Position numbers and translations under genes: made by a program
The notes under the pieces: model-generated
What the model was told of the DNA's origin: nothing
What the model saw: only the letters and a program-made list of their open reading frames with translations
Databases searched by the model: none
In this document: piece after piece, positions 1 through 7,572 of the stretch
How the letters are laid out: every line of letters starts with the position of its first letter
Numbering within the stretch: position 1 is the stretch's first letter
From: Sediminicola sp047612485
GTDB taxonomy: Bacteria; Bacteroidota; Bacteroidia; Flavobacteriales; Flavobacteriaceae
DNA length: 8,165 bases
NCBI GenBank assembly: GCA_047612485.1
Contig: JBLGAT010000112.1
Location: 1 to 8,165 of the forward strand
Direction: 5' to 3'

Positions 1-113
1 GTCTAATACTGTTCTTATGTGAATGGCTTTTTACTTGGAAATCCAAGGAAGATATTTTTAGGTATATCAAAAATCAGCTGCCGATTTATGGTCAAAATAT
101 TCCTCTAAATTAG
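1..113 (+). CDS. Possible C-terminal end of an unidentified protein (cut by left edge)
   Basis: The third forward frame is open from the window edge to a TAG stop at 111-113, giving 36 codons. The other two forward frames stop within the first 21 bases. The peptide begins with a hydrophobic stretch (residues 1-12, LILFLCEWLFTW), followed by a basic, amphipathic tail (KSKEDIFRYIKNQ) and ends GQNIPLN. This would suit the last membrane segment and cytoplasmic tail of a membrane protein, or simply a buried strand and helix. I do not recognise the family. An open run of this length can occur by chance in AT-rich DNA, so the call rests on protein-like composition and on its position just upstream of an independent promoter. 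No convincing terminator follows it. Confidence 0.4.
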   Translation, partial: LILFLCEWLFTWKSKEDIFRYIKNQLPIYGQNIPLN

Positions 114-160
114 AGTTAAGGGCTAGTTTTCTTAAAGCTATGGGATTAAGTTTTTATTCA

Positions 161-191
161 TTGTTTTATTTGTAACAAATTGTTATATTTG
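161..191 (+). promoter_or_regulatory. Bacteroidota-type promoter of the ACT-domain gene
   Basis: A TTG at 161-163 (-33 element) is separated by 20 bases from TATATTTG at 184-191, a perfect match to the Bacteroidota -7 consensus TAnnTTTG. Transcription should begin a few bases after position 191, giving a leader of about 20 bases before the ATG at 219. The promoter argues against the TTG at 180 as start codon, because that codon lies between the two promoter elements and would not be in the transcript. Confidence 0.75.
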
Positions 192-218
192 CAAGGACAA
201 CCAAGCCAATGCAAAATA

Positions 219-878
219 ATGAAAACAATTTCATCCGTCGTAGAGGAGTATATCAAAAAGAAACCCTTCCTCCAAAGTGCCCTGGCCCAAGGTATTATTA
301 ACCTCACTTCACTTTCTAGGCTCGTAAGACCTGAAATTGAGGAAGAATTGGGGAAGGATATCAGAAATGGTGCTATTGTAATGGCCTTAAAAAGGCTTTC
401 CGATGATCTGGAATTTAGGGCAACCCACAAAATCATCAAGGTACTTAAGAATATTGGGGAAATTACCGTGCGGTCTTCCCTGACCGATTTCACCTTTTTG
501 GTTTCAGAATCAATTCTTGAAAACCAGACCCAATTACTCAAGGAAGTGAATAAGAACAAGGATGTTTTTTATACTTCTTCCAGGGGGGTCAATGAAATGA
601 ACATTGTGGTCAGTAATTTATTGGACGATACCGTACAGGAGCTTTTCAAAAATGAAAAATGTACCCAAAAGGCGAGCAACCTATCTTCCATTACCGTTAA
701 ATTACCTGCGGAGAATGTGTCCGTACCCGGAATCTATTACTTTATTTTCCAGCGTTTGGCATGGGAAGGGATCGTATTGTTCGAGGTCATTTCCACGACC
801 AATGAATTCACCATTATTGTAAATGATGAGCAGGTTGATACTGCCTTTAAAACCATTAAAGATTTAAAAGCGCTTTAG
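219..878 (+). CDS. Stand-alone ACT-domain protein (aspartokinase regulatory-domain-like)
   Basis: A 219-residue cytoplasmic protein, read from ATG 219; the frame extends upstream to TTG 180, but that lies inside the promoter. Residues 1-60 are predicted helical and include SLSRLVRPEIEEELGK and GAIVMALKRL, a pattern resembling a small winged-helix or HTH unit. Two ACT-like modules seem to follow: about 75-143 (EITVRSSLTDFTFLVSES) and about 155-219, where VPGIYYFIFQRLAWEGI and EVISTTNEFTIIVND match the strand-helix-strand pattern of the ligand-binding ACT of aspartokinases. Aspartokinases are about 400-450 residues with an N-terminal kinase domain; none is present here, so a kinase activity is not supported. 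As I recall, close relatives in Flavobacteriaceae are often labelled 'aspartate kinase', apparently through this similarity. I infer a regulatory role, perhaps amino-acid sensing. It has its own promoter and is convergent with the next gene. Confidence 0.8.
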   Translation: MKTISSVVEEYIKKKPFLQSALAQGIINLTSLSRLVRPEIEEELGKDIRNGAIVMALKRLSDDLEFRATHKIIKVLKNIGEITVRSSLTDFTFLVSESILENQTQLLKEVNKNKDVFYTSSRGVNEMNIVVSNLLDDTVQELFKNEKCTQKASNLSSITVKLPAENVSVPGIYYFIFQRLAWEGIVLFEVISTTNEFTIIVNDEQVDTAFKTIKDLKAL

Positions 879-894
879 TTAGATACATCCTAAT

Positions 895-916
895 CTTATT
901 TTTTTAAAAAAGTAAG
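895..916 (+). terminator. Weak AT-rich hairpin between convergent genes
   Basis: CTTATTTTTTT (895-905) faces AAAAAAGTAAG (906-916), an inverted repeat with one U-G wobble in the plus-strand RNA, immediately after the ACT-protein stop and overlapping the last codons of the convergent TlpA-like gene. It has one G-C pair and no U-run after the stem, and in the minus-strand RNA the wobble becomes a C/A mismatch. It could end plus-strand transcription at most weakly. Confidence 0.25.
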
Positions 917-2221
917 CAATTCGTCCAAATCTGAAGGTTTTGCCACAATTCTTTTTTGAGTGTCCAAAACAAAATAGGTGGGTGTTTGATGCACATCGTA
1001 TAGGGTGACATATTCATTTTCCCATTTCCCAAGACCAAGGACATGGGTAAAGTCCGTTAATTTTGATGATTCGGCCTTCCAAGATATATCATCATCTTCC
1101 AAACCAATTGCCAAAACTTGGATTGACTTGCGATCCTTTAACTCCGTGTGCAACTCAGGAACTTCTTTTAAACAATGGGAACAGGTACTGCTCCAAAATA
1201 GGAGCACATAGTTTTGTGCCCCGGAAAGGTCACTCAGTTTCCTTTCCACCCCTTTTTCATTCCAATTAATTTCTGGGGCCGAGGCTCCAATTCTCAAACG
1301 ATTGTCCAATTCAATTTTATCGGCAATCTCCTTTATTTCTTTTTGTCCAGAGGTTTTGGATAAGGGAAGCAGGTAGTTGTTGTAAACAAGATAAGCACTT
1401 GAACCCATTTCTCTTTTTGACATCTCAGTCCATAATTTTTCGAAAAGCTTTGCCTTGAATAAGGCATCCATTTCGGTCATTTGTCCGTTCAACACTTCTA
1501 AGTTTGCCTGTATTTCTTGCGCCAAGATATGGCCCGATGCACTTGGGGCCGTGAAAGAAAAAACATAGGCAAGTGCTTTGTCCGATAAAAATCCAGAACT
1601 TTGGAGGATGGGGTTATTAAAATCCAAGAAGTCAAAAAAGTGTTCTCTTTTGGAAATGTTGTATTGTTCGCGGTTCTCTAGTTGTAAAGGAATATAAGAC
1701 CTATTCGCTTTGATAAAACTGTTGGCGATCAACCCTTCGGATTTGGCCTCAAAGGAATTCTGAATCGTATTCAAATCTTTAACGATAATGTTAAAATCTG
1801 CCTTTCTTTTTTGTTCAGAGGTATAGTATTCCGTTAATTTTCTTTCTGCATCTTTTATCTCTTTTAAATAGGAGAGATAGGTTCCGTTCTCTTCAGAGGT
1901 AGTAAAGGAAACACCTTTGGACGTATTGAAGGAGAGTTGGATATCCTCTTTTCCATTGTAGATGACATCAAAATAAAATTCATCGGTAGGAATGGCATAG
2001 ACCATTCTATATAATCCCACTTCGGCTGTTTTGGGCATAACCAATTCCAAATCCCCATTTTTTACGGGACCGGCGGTCACATATTCCTGACTGCTGGGCT
2101 TTAAGTGATAGGCCATAACCCATTTAAAATCATCGGAAGGTGAAAATGGACCGGAAATAGTATGTTGTGCAGCCAAGCTGGTGCTTACCAACAAAAAGAA
2201 TAAAAAGAGTGACTTATACAT
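896..2221 (-). CDS. Secreted TlpA-family thioredoxin-fold protein with a large N-terminal extension
   Basis: A 441-residue protein with a signal peptide: MYK, a hydrophobic core at about residues 5-16, and a likely cut near A18/Q19. There is no lipobox cysteine, so it should be periplasmic or exported rather than a lipoprotein. Residues about 20-110 are beta-rich and resemble the DUF4369-like domain often fused to Bacteroidota TlpA proteins; about 115-305 are mainly helical. A thioredoxin/AhpC-TSA domain fills about 309-441: GASAPEINW opening, the redox motif CSHC at 347-350 within LLFWSSTCSHCLKEVPEL, and the cis-proline motif TPT at 413-415. Both catalytic cysteines and the cis-proline are present, so thiol-disulfide exchange is plausible; substrates are unknown. 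It lies 64 bases downstream of mfd. That gap has a weak promoter candidate: TTG complement at 2264-2266, 21 bases, then a poor -7 match (complement of 2235-2242), so it may be read partly from mfd. Confidence 0.88.
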   Translation of the reverse strand: MYKSLFLFFLLVSTSLAAQHTISGPFSPSDDFKWVMAYHLKPSSQEYVTAGPVKNGDLELVMPKTAEVGLYRMVYAIPTDEFYFDVIYNGKEDIQLSFNTSKGVSFTTSEENGTYLSYLKEIKDAERKLTEYYTSEQKRKADFNIIVKDLNTIQNSFEAKSEGLIANSFIKANRSYIPLQLENREQYNISKREHFFDFLDFNNPILQSSGFLSDKALAYVFSFTAPSASGHILAQEIQANLEVLNGQMTEMDALFKAKLFEKLWTEMSKREMGSSAYLVYNNYLLPLSKTSGQKEIKEIADKIELDNRLRIGASAPEINWNEKGVERKLSDLSGAQNYVLLFWSSTCSHCLKEVPELHTELKDRKSIQVLAIGLEDDDISWKAESSKLTDFTHVLGLGKWENEYVTLYDVHQTPTYFVLDTQKRIVAKPSDLDELLTFLKK

Positions 2222-2285
2222 ATGTAATAGTATTCAAAAACTGTTCCAAGAAATAGGTGTAATCAATCATTGATCTTCCGTAACA

Positions 2286-5200
2286 TTAAGAAACAGGTTC
2301 TGGGGTTTTTGCAAAAGGTTGAATTGCATTTAGTGCCTTGTCCAAGGACTTGATATTTTCGAATACCAACAATAAACGAAGACCGCCACGGGTTTGTTTT
2401 TCCTTTATTTTGCACAAGTGGGCATGCGACTGCACAAATTGCAGCACTTTGGTAAAGGAATTACTTTGGTAAAAGGCCGATTGTTGGTCCGAAATGAAAT
2501 ATCCAATCATCTTGCCCTGTTTTAGGACCACCTTTTCCAAACCGATGCTATTGGCAATCCATTTGATACGGACAGAGCTCAAAAGATCCTCAGCCTGTGT
2601 GGGGAGTTCCCCAAAACGGTCCACAAGTTCCGATTCGTATTTCTGTAGACCGGCATCATCCTTTATTTCGTTCAACTGGGTATAAAGGTTCAACCGCTCG
2701 GTTACGTTGTTGATGTAGTCATCCGGGAAAAGAAGTTCAAAATCTGCATCTATCTGTGTGTCCTTCACAAAGACTTTTTCCTTTTCACTTCCACCTATTT
2801 CTTCGTAAAGCTCTTTAAATTCATTTTCTTTGAGCTCATCTATGGCTTCGTTCAGGATCTTCTGGTAGGCATCAAATCCAATATCATTGATAAATCCACT
2901 TTGTTCCCCTCCGAGAAGATCTCCAGCTCCGCGGATCTCCAAATCTTTCATGGCAATATTAAACCCGCTTCCAAGTGCGGTGAATTGTTCCAAGGCTTGG
3001 ATACGCTTACGGGCATCGTTGGTCATCACATCAAAGGGAGGTGTAATGAAATAACAAAAGGCTTTTTTGTTACTTCGGCCAACACGTCCACGCATTTGAT
3101 GAAGGTCACTCAAACCAAAATTATTGGCGTTATTGATAAAGATGGTATTGGCATTGGAAACGTCCAAGCCACTTTCAACAATGGTAGTAGAGACAAGAAC
3201 ATCAAATTCATTGTTCATAAAGGCCAACATCAAAGTCTCCAGTTTTTTTCCATCCAGTTGCCCATGGCCAATTCCAATTTTGGCATCCGGCACAAGACGT
3301 TGGATCATGCCTGCTACTTCCTTGATGTTCTCTATTCGGTTATGGATAAAAAATACCTGTCCGCCTCGCTGTATCTCATAGCTGATAGCATCCCTTATAG
3401 TGTCCTCACTAAAGCGGATGACCTCACTTTCTATGGGATATCTGTTTGGTGGCGCCGTGTTTATGACCGATAGATCCCTAGCGGCCATCAAACTAAACTG
3501 CAAGGTCCTCGGGATGGGCGTCGCGGTAAGGGTAAGGACGTCCACATTTTCTTTAATGGACTTCAGCTTGTCCTTTACGGCAACCCCAAATTTTTGTTCC
3601 TCATCAACTATCAAAAGCCCTAGATCTTTAAACTGCACGTTCTTGTTCACCAATTGGTGGGTGCCAATAATAATATCCACTTTGCCTTCACCTAAACGCT
3701 CCAGCGTAGCTTTCCTTTCTTTTGCCGTACGAAACCTGTTCAGGTAATCCACGGTGACCGGCATCTCCTTCAAACGTTCGTTAAAGGTCCTGAAATGTTG
3801 AAAGGCCAGAATGGTGGTTGGGACCAAGACAGCGACCTGTTTGCCATTGTCAACTGCCTTAAAAGCAGCCCGGATGGCCACTTCCGTTTTTCCAAAACCT
3901 ACATCCCCACATACCAAGCGATCCATTGGGCGTTCGCTTTCCATGTCTTTTTTGATGTCATCTGTGGATTTACTTTGATCGGGAGTGTCCTCATAGATAA
4001 AGGAGGCTTCCAATTCATGTTGCAGATAACTGTCAGGAGCATATTGGAACCCTTTCTCCAGCCTTCGCTTAGCATATATTTTGATGAGGTTGAAGGCGAT
4101 ATGTTTTACCCGTGATTTCGCTTTTTCCTTTACTTTCTTCCAGGCTCCGGATCCCAATTTATAAATTTTAGGTTCTTTGCCGTCCTTTCCGTTGAACTTG
4201 GAAATTTTATGCAAGGAATGGATGCTCACGTATAGGATATCCCGTTCCCCATAGGCCAGTTTTATGGCCTCTTGCTTTTTGCCTTCTACATCAATTTTTT
4301 GCAGTCCCCCGAATTTCCCAATACCGTGGTCTATATGGGTAACGTAATCACCAATCTCCAATTTGTTGAGGTCCTTAAGGGTAATGGCTTGTTTCTTGGC
4401 ATAGCCATTTTTAAGGTGGAATTTCAGGTACCGTTCAAATATTTGGTGGTCCGTATAGGCCACTATTTTTAAATCATCATCTATAAATCCTTGGTACAGT
4501 GGAAATACAACGGTCTGGTAGTGCACCTGTTTTCCTACCTCATCAAAAATGTCTTGGAAGCGCTTTGCCTGTTGATCCGTAGCACAAAAGATATAGTTGT
4601 TATATCCCTTGTCATTGTTATCGTTGAGGTTTTCAATCAACAGATCGAATTTCTTGTTGAAAGAGGGTTGTGGCTTGGTATTGAATACGATTACCTCAGG
4701 TTCGCTCGGCCTCAGTCGTTTGTTAAATTGGGTGCCAACCTCGATCAAACTAAAATCGTGCAGTTGTTCCTTTAGGAAAGAGGAGCTTACGAACAATTCC
4801 CCAGGTTCCCCATGTTTAATATCTTCAGACAGGGTCTTAAAAGCTTCTTCTGCTTTTGAAAAAAGGGAGTCCATACGGTCGAAGAGCAGGTCCAAGTTTT
4901 TTGCAAAGACCACTGTATTGGCAGAAATATATTTCAGAAAGCTTTCCCTGGTCTCGTCCAAGAATTTGTTTTCTACATTAGGGATGATGGTAATCTTTTT
5001 AACCTTTAGGGTTGATAATTGGGTCTCTACATCAAAGGTCCTGATACTGTCTACTTCATCCCCAAAAAATTCTATGCGATAGGGCTCGTCATGGGAAAAT
5101 GAGAAGACATCCACAATACCACCCCTAACCGAAAACTCCCCTGGTTCGGTTACAAAATCGACCCTTTTGAACTTGTATTCAAAAAGTACTTCGTTCAGGA

Positions 5201-5663
5201 AATCCAAGGATAGGGTATCCTCCAATTTTATCTTAAGGGTATTCTTGTCGAGTTCCTTCCGAGTGACCACCTTCTCAAAAAGGGCGTCGGGATAGGTAAC
5301 AATAATAGCGGGTTTTTTTCTGGAGTTGATGCGGTTGAGTACTTCGGCACGTAAAAGCACATTGGCATTGTCCGTTTCCTCTATCTGATAGGGCCTTCTG
5401 TAGCTCCCTGGGTAAAACAGCACATCGGGTTCTCCTACCAATTGTTCAAGATCATTGAGGTGATAGGCGGCTTCTTCTTTATCGTTTAAGATCAATAGGA
5501 ATGGGGCTCCGGCATCTTGGAACACCTCTTTTATGGCAAAAGAAAGTGCTGATCCCGTTAGTCCTTTTAATCTGAAATGTATTTGGGGACCGGCAATAGA
5601 TTTTTTCAGTTTCTGCAGTTGCAGGGACTGTGAAAAAAGTTGGGGTACAATTGCTTTACTCAA
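2286..5663 (-). CDS. mfd: Transcription-repair coupling factor Mfd
   Basis: A full-length 1125-residue Mfd. It binds RNA polymerase stalled at DNA lesions, pushes it off by ATP-driven translocation and recruits UvrA for nucleotide excision repair. Residues about 1-340 are the UvrB-like part; its ancestral Walker A is degenerate (LTGSALSF, about 36-43), as expected. R180, R196 and F200 show the same spacing as the UvrA-contact residues R165, R181 and F185 of E. coli Mfd. The RNA polymerase-interacting domain is at about 433-500 (GDYVTHIDHGIGKFGGL). The RecG-like motor has Walker A GDVGFGKTE (586-594), DEEQ (687-690), TATPIPRT (713-720), STTIVESGLDV (825-835) and QMRGRVGRS (856-864). The TRCF domain follows at about 965-1065. 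All motor motifs are intact. The start is TTG at 5663-5661: an in-frame TAA at 5678-5676 leaves no upstream alternative, and no ATG lies nearby downstream. Confidence 0.97.
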   Translation of the reverse strand: MSKAIVPQLFSQSLQLQKLKKSIAGPQIHFRLKGLTGSALSFAIKEVFQDAGAPFLLILNDKEEAAYHLNDLEQLVGEPDVLFYPGSYRRPYQIEETDNANVLLRAEVLNRINSRKKPAIIVTYPDALFEKVVTRKELDKNTLKIKLEDTLSLDFLNEVLFEYKFKRVDFVTEPGEFSVRGGIVDVFSFSHDEPYRIEFFGDEVDSIRTFDVETQLSTLKVKKITIIPNVENKFLDETRESFLKYISANTVVFAKNLDLLFDRMDSLFSKAEEAFKTLSEDIKHGEPGELFVSSSFLKEQLHDFSLIEVGTQFNKRLRPSEPEVIVFNTKPQPSFNKKFDLLIENLNDNNDKGYNNYIFCATDQQAKRFQDIFDEVGKQVHYQTVVFPLYQGFIDDDLKIVAYTDHQIFERYLKFHLKNGYAKKQAITLKDLNKLEIGDYVTHIDHGIGKFGGLQKIDVEGKKQEAIKLAYGERDILYVSIHSLHKISKFNGKDGKEPKIYKLGSGAWKKVKEKAKSRVKHIAFNLIKIYAKRRLEKGFQYAPDSYLQHELEASFIYEDTPDQSKSTDDIKKDMESERPMDRLVCGDVGFGKTEVAIRAAFKAVDNGKQVAVLVPTTILAFQHFRTFNERLKEMPVTVDYLNRFRTAKERKATLERLGEGKVDIIIGTHQLVNKNVQFKDLGLLIVDEEQKFGVAVKDKLKSIKENVDVLTLTATPIPRTLQFSLMAARDLSVINTAPPNRYPIESEVIRFSEDTIRDAISYEIQRGGQVFFIHNRIENIKEVAGMIQRLVPDAKIGIGHGQLDGKKLETLMLAFMNNEFDVLVSTTIVESGLDVSNANTIFINNANNFGLSDLHQMRGRVGRSNKKAFCYFITPPFDVMTNDARKRIQALEQFTALGSGFNIAMKDLEIRGAGDLLGGEQSGFINDIGFDAYQKILNEAIDELKENEFKELYEEIGGSEKEKVFVKDTQIDADFELLFPDDYINNVTERLNLYTQLNEIKDDAGLQKYESELVDRFGELPTQAEDLLSSVRIKWIANSIGLEKVVLKQGKMIGYFISDQQSAFYQSNSFTKVLQFVQSHAHLCKIKEKQTRGGLRLLLVFENIKSLDKALNAIQPFAKTPEPVS

Positions 5664-5680
5664 GAGTAAATTTTTTTATG

Positions 5681-5688
5681 CAAATATA
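5681..5688 (-). promoter_or_regulatory. Candidate -7 element of the mfd promoter
   Basis: Read on the minus strand, 5688-5681 is TATATTTG, a perfect TAnnTTTG match and identical to the element in front of the ACT-domain gene. About 20 bases upstream the minus strand reads TTTCCATG rather than containing TTG, so the -33 element is weak or absent. If used, transcription would begin around ten bases before the TTG start codon. A 7-bp inverted repeat (5661-5667 and 5692-5698) brackets the element. Confidence 0.5.
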
Positions 5689-5732
5689 GGCACTCTTGGT
5701 CTATCATGGAAAGGATATGTTTTTAGATGGCA

Positions 5733-6875
5733 TTAAAAACAGGAAAGGAATTTTTCAAAATCTTCTTTATGGTTGTATACATTGGGGGCTACCCTAATGG
5801 CCTTCCCGCGATAGGAAACAAATATGTTGTGCTCCTGTAAGCGTTGTTTTATGTTATGGATGTCCTTTTCCTTTGGCAGGTAAACCCCAAAAAGGTGGTG
5901 TCCCCTAAAGTCATTTTCCTCAATAAAGTAATTTTGTTCCCTTAACTTTTCTATGGCAAGTTCAGAAATATCCTTGCAATAGGTCTGAATCTGTTCTGGC
6001 TGCCATTGTATCAGTTGTTCCAAGGCATTGATAAGCATAGGGACCAAAATAAAATTACTGGATTCGCCAACCGAGTACCTTCCAGCATGGGGCTGATATT
6101 CATCGTGGTATTGGGTCAATTGGGTGAAATCTTCACAGTGTAGTTTGTTCATCCAATTATCCTCTAGGGGTTTGCCATCATTAAAAGCATCGCTATAATA
6201 CGCAACGCCTAGGGAATACGGCCCCATTAGCCATTTGTAACCCCCGCAGATCAAAGCATCGGGTTGCAAATCTTTTACAGAAAAGGGGAGGGCGCCAATA
6301 CTTTGGGTGCCATCAATGATCAGGAGTGCACCCACTGTGCTCGTTTTCTCTCGAACCGCTTTTAAATCAAATTTAGTACCATCTGCCCAATGCACATGTG
6401 CCATGGCCACCAGAGCTGTTTTATTCGTTATGGCATTGAGGATAGCTTCGTTCCAAAGCTTGCCACGATCTTTGAATCTACTGGGAGGCTTAATAATCTT
6501 AATATGGGCCCCGTAGGTGTCCGCCAGTCGTCTCCAAGTATAAACGTTGCTTGGGAATTCTTCTTCCACCAGCAAGATCTCATCTCCAGCACGCAACTTC
6601 ACGTTATTGGCCACAGTTGCTGTACCATAGGAAACGGAAGGGATAATGGCAATATTTTGATAATTGGGAGCTTCAATAAGTTCTGCAAAACGCTTTTTTA
6701 GCACCACTCTTTGTGTAAAAAAATCTTCTGGACGTATAGCATAGGGTTGGCTTTTCTTTTTGAGATTGGCAATGCCGATTTTCTCTGTGCTTTTTAATTG
6801 TGGGGACATATAGGCACCATTTAAATAGGTGATGCCCTCCTCAAGGCTGAACAAGTGTTTTTGACTGGTAAGCAT
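5733..6875 (-). CDS. Class V-fold PLP-dependent aminotransferase-like enzyme
   Basis: A 380-residue cytoplasmic enzyme of PLP fold type I, class V (the NifS/SufS, kynureninase and isopenicillin-N-epimerase group). Visible features: an opening YLNGAYMSP (17-25); the phosphate-side motif SVSYGTATVANNV (80-92); H160 in AHVHWADGT, which aligns with the ring-stacking histidine; D188 and Q191 in IIDGTQSIG, for the pyridine nitrogen and oxygen; the Schiff-base lysine K214 in CGGYKWLMGP; and R361 in IRVAPNVYN, the usual carboxylate-binding arginine near the C-terminus. The active-site cysteine loop of cysteine desulfurases is missing, so SufS or NifS is unlikely. The substrate cannot be told from sequence. 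The start ATG is 2 bases after the pdeM stop, implying co-transcription and translational coupling with pdeM; mfd follows after 69 bases. The gene is intact with no odd residues in the cofactor site. Confidence 0.9.
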   Translation of the reverse strand: MLTSQKHLFSLEEGITYLNGAYMSPQLKSTEKIGIANLKKKSQPYAIRPEDFFTQRVVLKKRFAELIEAPNYQNIAIIPSVSYGTATVANNVKLRAGDEILLVEEEFPSNVYTWRRLADTYGAHIKIIKPPSRFKDRGKLWNEAILNAITNKTALVAMAHVHWADGTKFDLKAVREKTSTVGALLIIDGTQSIGALPFSVKDLQPDALICGGYKWLMGPYSLGVAYYSDAFNDGKPLEDNWMNKLHCEDFTQLTQYHDEYQPHAGRYSVGESSNFILVPMLINALEQLIQWQPEQIQTYCKDISELAIEKLREQNYFIEENDFRGHHLFGVYLPKEKDIHNIKQRLQEHNIFVSYRGKAIRVAPNVYNHKEDFEKFLSCF

Positions 6876-6877
6876 CT

Positions 6878-7519
6878 TTAATTGTTTGCCACTAAAATAA
6901 CTTCATTTTTTGTAATGGCGTACACAACATCTTCTTTTGTGGGGGTTAAAATATGTGTGCCCGTAAATTCCCCAAAAGCAGGAAGTACCATTTGGTGCTT
7001 CCTCTTAAAAAAACAGGGTAGTTTGAGTCGTTGTCGGCCCAAACCTTCTAGTTTGACCGCGGGATGGATATGGCCCGAAATATTAAAGAATCCGATTCTT
7101 TCTTCAGGATGGTGGGTCAATAAAAAGGGAGGGAGTAGAATTTCCTGAGTAATTTCTATCCCTATTCCTTCATATTTTAATGGGGAAATAATATCGTGGT
7201 TGCCCATCACCAATATAAGTTTTGATGTTTGTACACCTATCCAGGCTTCAAAGAGTTGCCATTCGCTATTGAGGGAGGAATGGAAGAGATCGCCCAAAAA
7301 ACATATGGTCTTGGGTTTAAAAACTGCAACAATTTCAGTTAAAAGTTCAAAATTTTTTTCGATGACTTTTTGTGGTATGGCTGCTCCATGTTTTCTGAAG
7401 TGGGAGACCTTGCCCAAATGGACATCACTGATCAAAAGCATGCCTTGTTCCTTCCAGAAAAGGGCTCCGGTGAAGTGCAATATGAAATGCTGATCTTGAA
7501 TGTGGATAAGATGTGTCAT
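6878..7519 (-). CDS. pdeM: PdeM, ligase-associated DNA damage response metallophosphoesterase
   Basis: A 213-residue calcineurin-like metallophosphoesterase with every metal-binding motif in place: D32 and H34 in SDVHLGK, D77 in GDLFH (76-80), GNHD (106-109), H136/H137 in LTHHP, and GHIHP (149-153). The opening ALFWKEQGMLLISDVHLGKVSHFRKHGAAIP is characteristic of the PdeM family in its spacing and of the protein set that accompanies an ATP-dependent ligase, an Lhr-like helicase and an exonuclease in bacteria. Length matches the family (about 210-220). Such enzymes are thought to act as DNA phosphodiesterases/endonucleases in repair, though the exact in vivo substrate is not clear. The lhr-like gene lies immediately upstream on the same strand, as expected; the PLP-enzyme gene follows after 2 bases. 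I see no good -33/-7 pair directly upstream: the best -7 candidate (complement of 7537-7544) has one mismatch and no TTG at proper spacing. Confidence 0.92.
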   Translation of the reverse strand: MTHLIHIQDQHFILHFTGALFWKEQGMLLISDVHLGKVSHFRKHGAAIPQKVIEKNFELLTEIVAVFKPKTICFLGDLFHSSLNSEWQLFEAWIGVQTSKLILVMGNHDIISPLKYEGIGIEITQEILLPPFLLTHHPEERIGFFNISGHIHPAVKLEGLGRQRLKLPCFFKRKHQMVLPAFGEFTGTHILTPTKEDVVYAITKNEVILVANN

Positions 7520-7572
7520 GGAAACTTTGATACTCGCGAAATTACTACTAAATCGGAAAAATCACCTCTTTC

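Noticed and set aside
131..155. CTTAA...TTAAG stem followed by TTTTT as a terminator of the left-edge frame
   Set aside because: Only five A/T-dominated pairs around a 10-base loop, with competing pairings to 116-120; too weak to call.
180..218. Upstream TTG start extending the ACT-domain protein by 13 residues
   Set aside because: The codon lies between the -33 and -7 elements of a strong promoter, so it would precede the transcript start; ATG 219 opens the conserved-looking MKTISSVVEEYIKKKPF.
158..559. 133-codon minus-strand open frame
   Set aside because: Antisense to the ACT-domain gene, covers its promoter, and shows no recognisable domain.
2901..3473. 190-codon plus-strand open frame
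   Set aside because: Lies wholly opposite the conserved motor domain of mfd, whose constraints explain the open frame; the peptide has no recognisable family features. The same applies to 4597-5082 and the other plus-strand frames over mfd.
5733..6875. Identification as a SufS/NifS cysteine desulfurase
   Set aside because: The fold and PLP lysine agree, but the active-site cysteine loop before the C-terminal arginine motif is absent and no suf or isc genes are nearby.
7537..7544. TAATTTCG (minus strand) as the pdeM -7 element
   Set aside because: One mismatch to TAnnTTTG and no TTG at about 20 bases upstream; not strong enough for a promoter feature.
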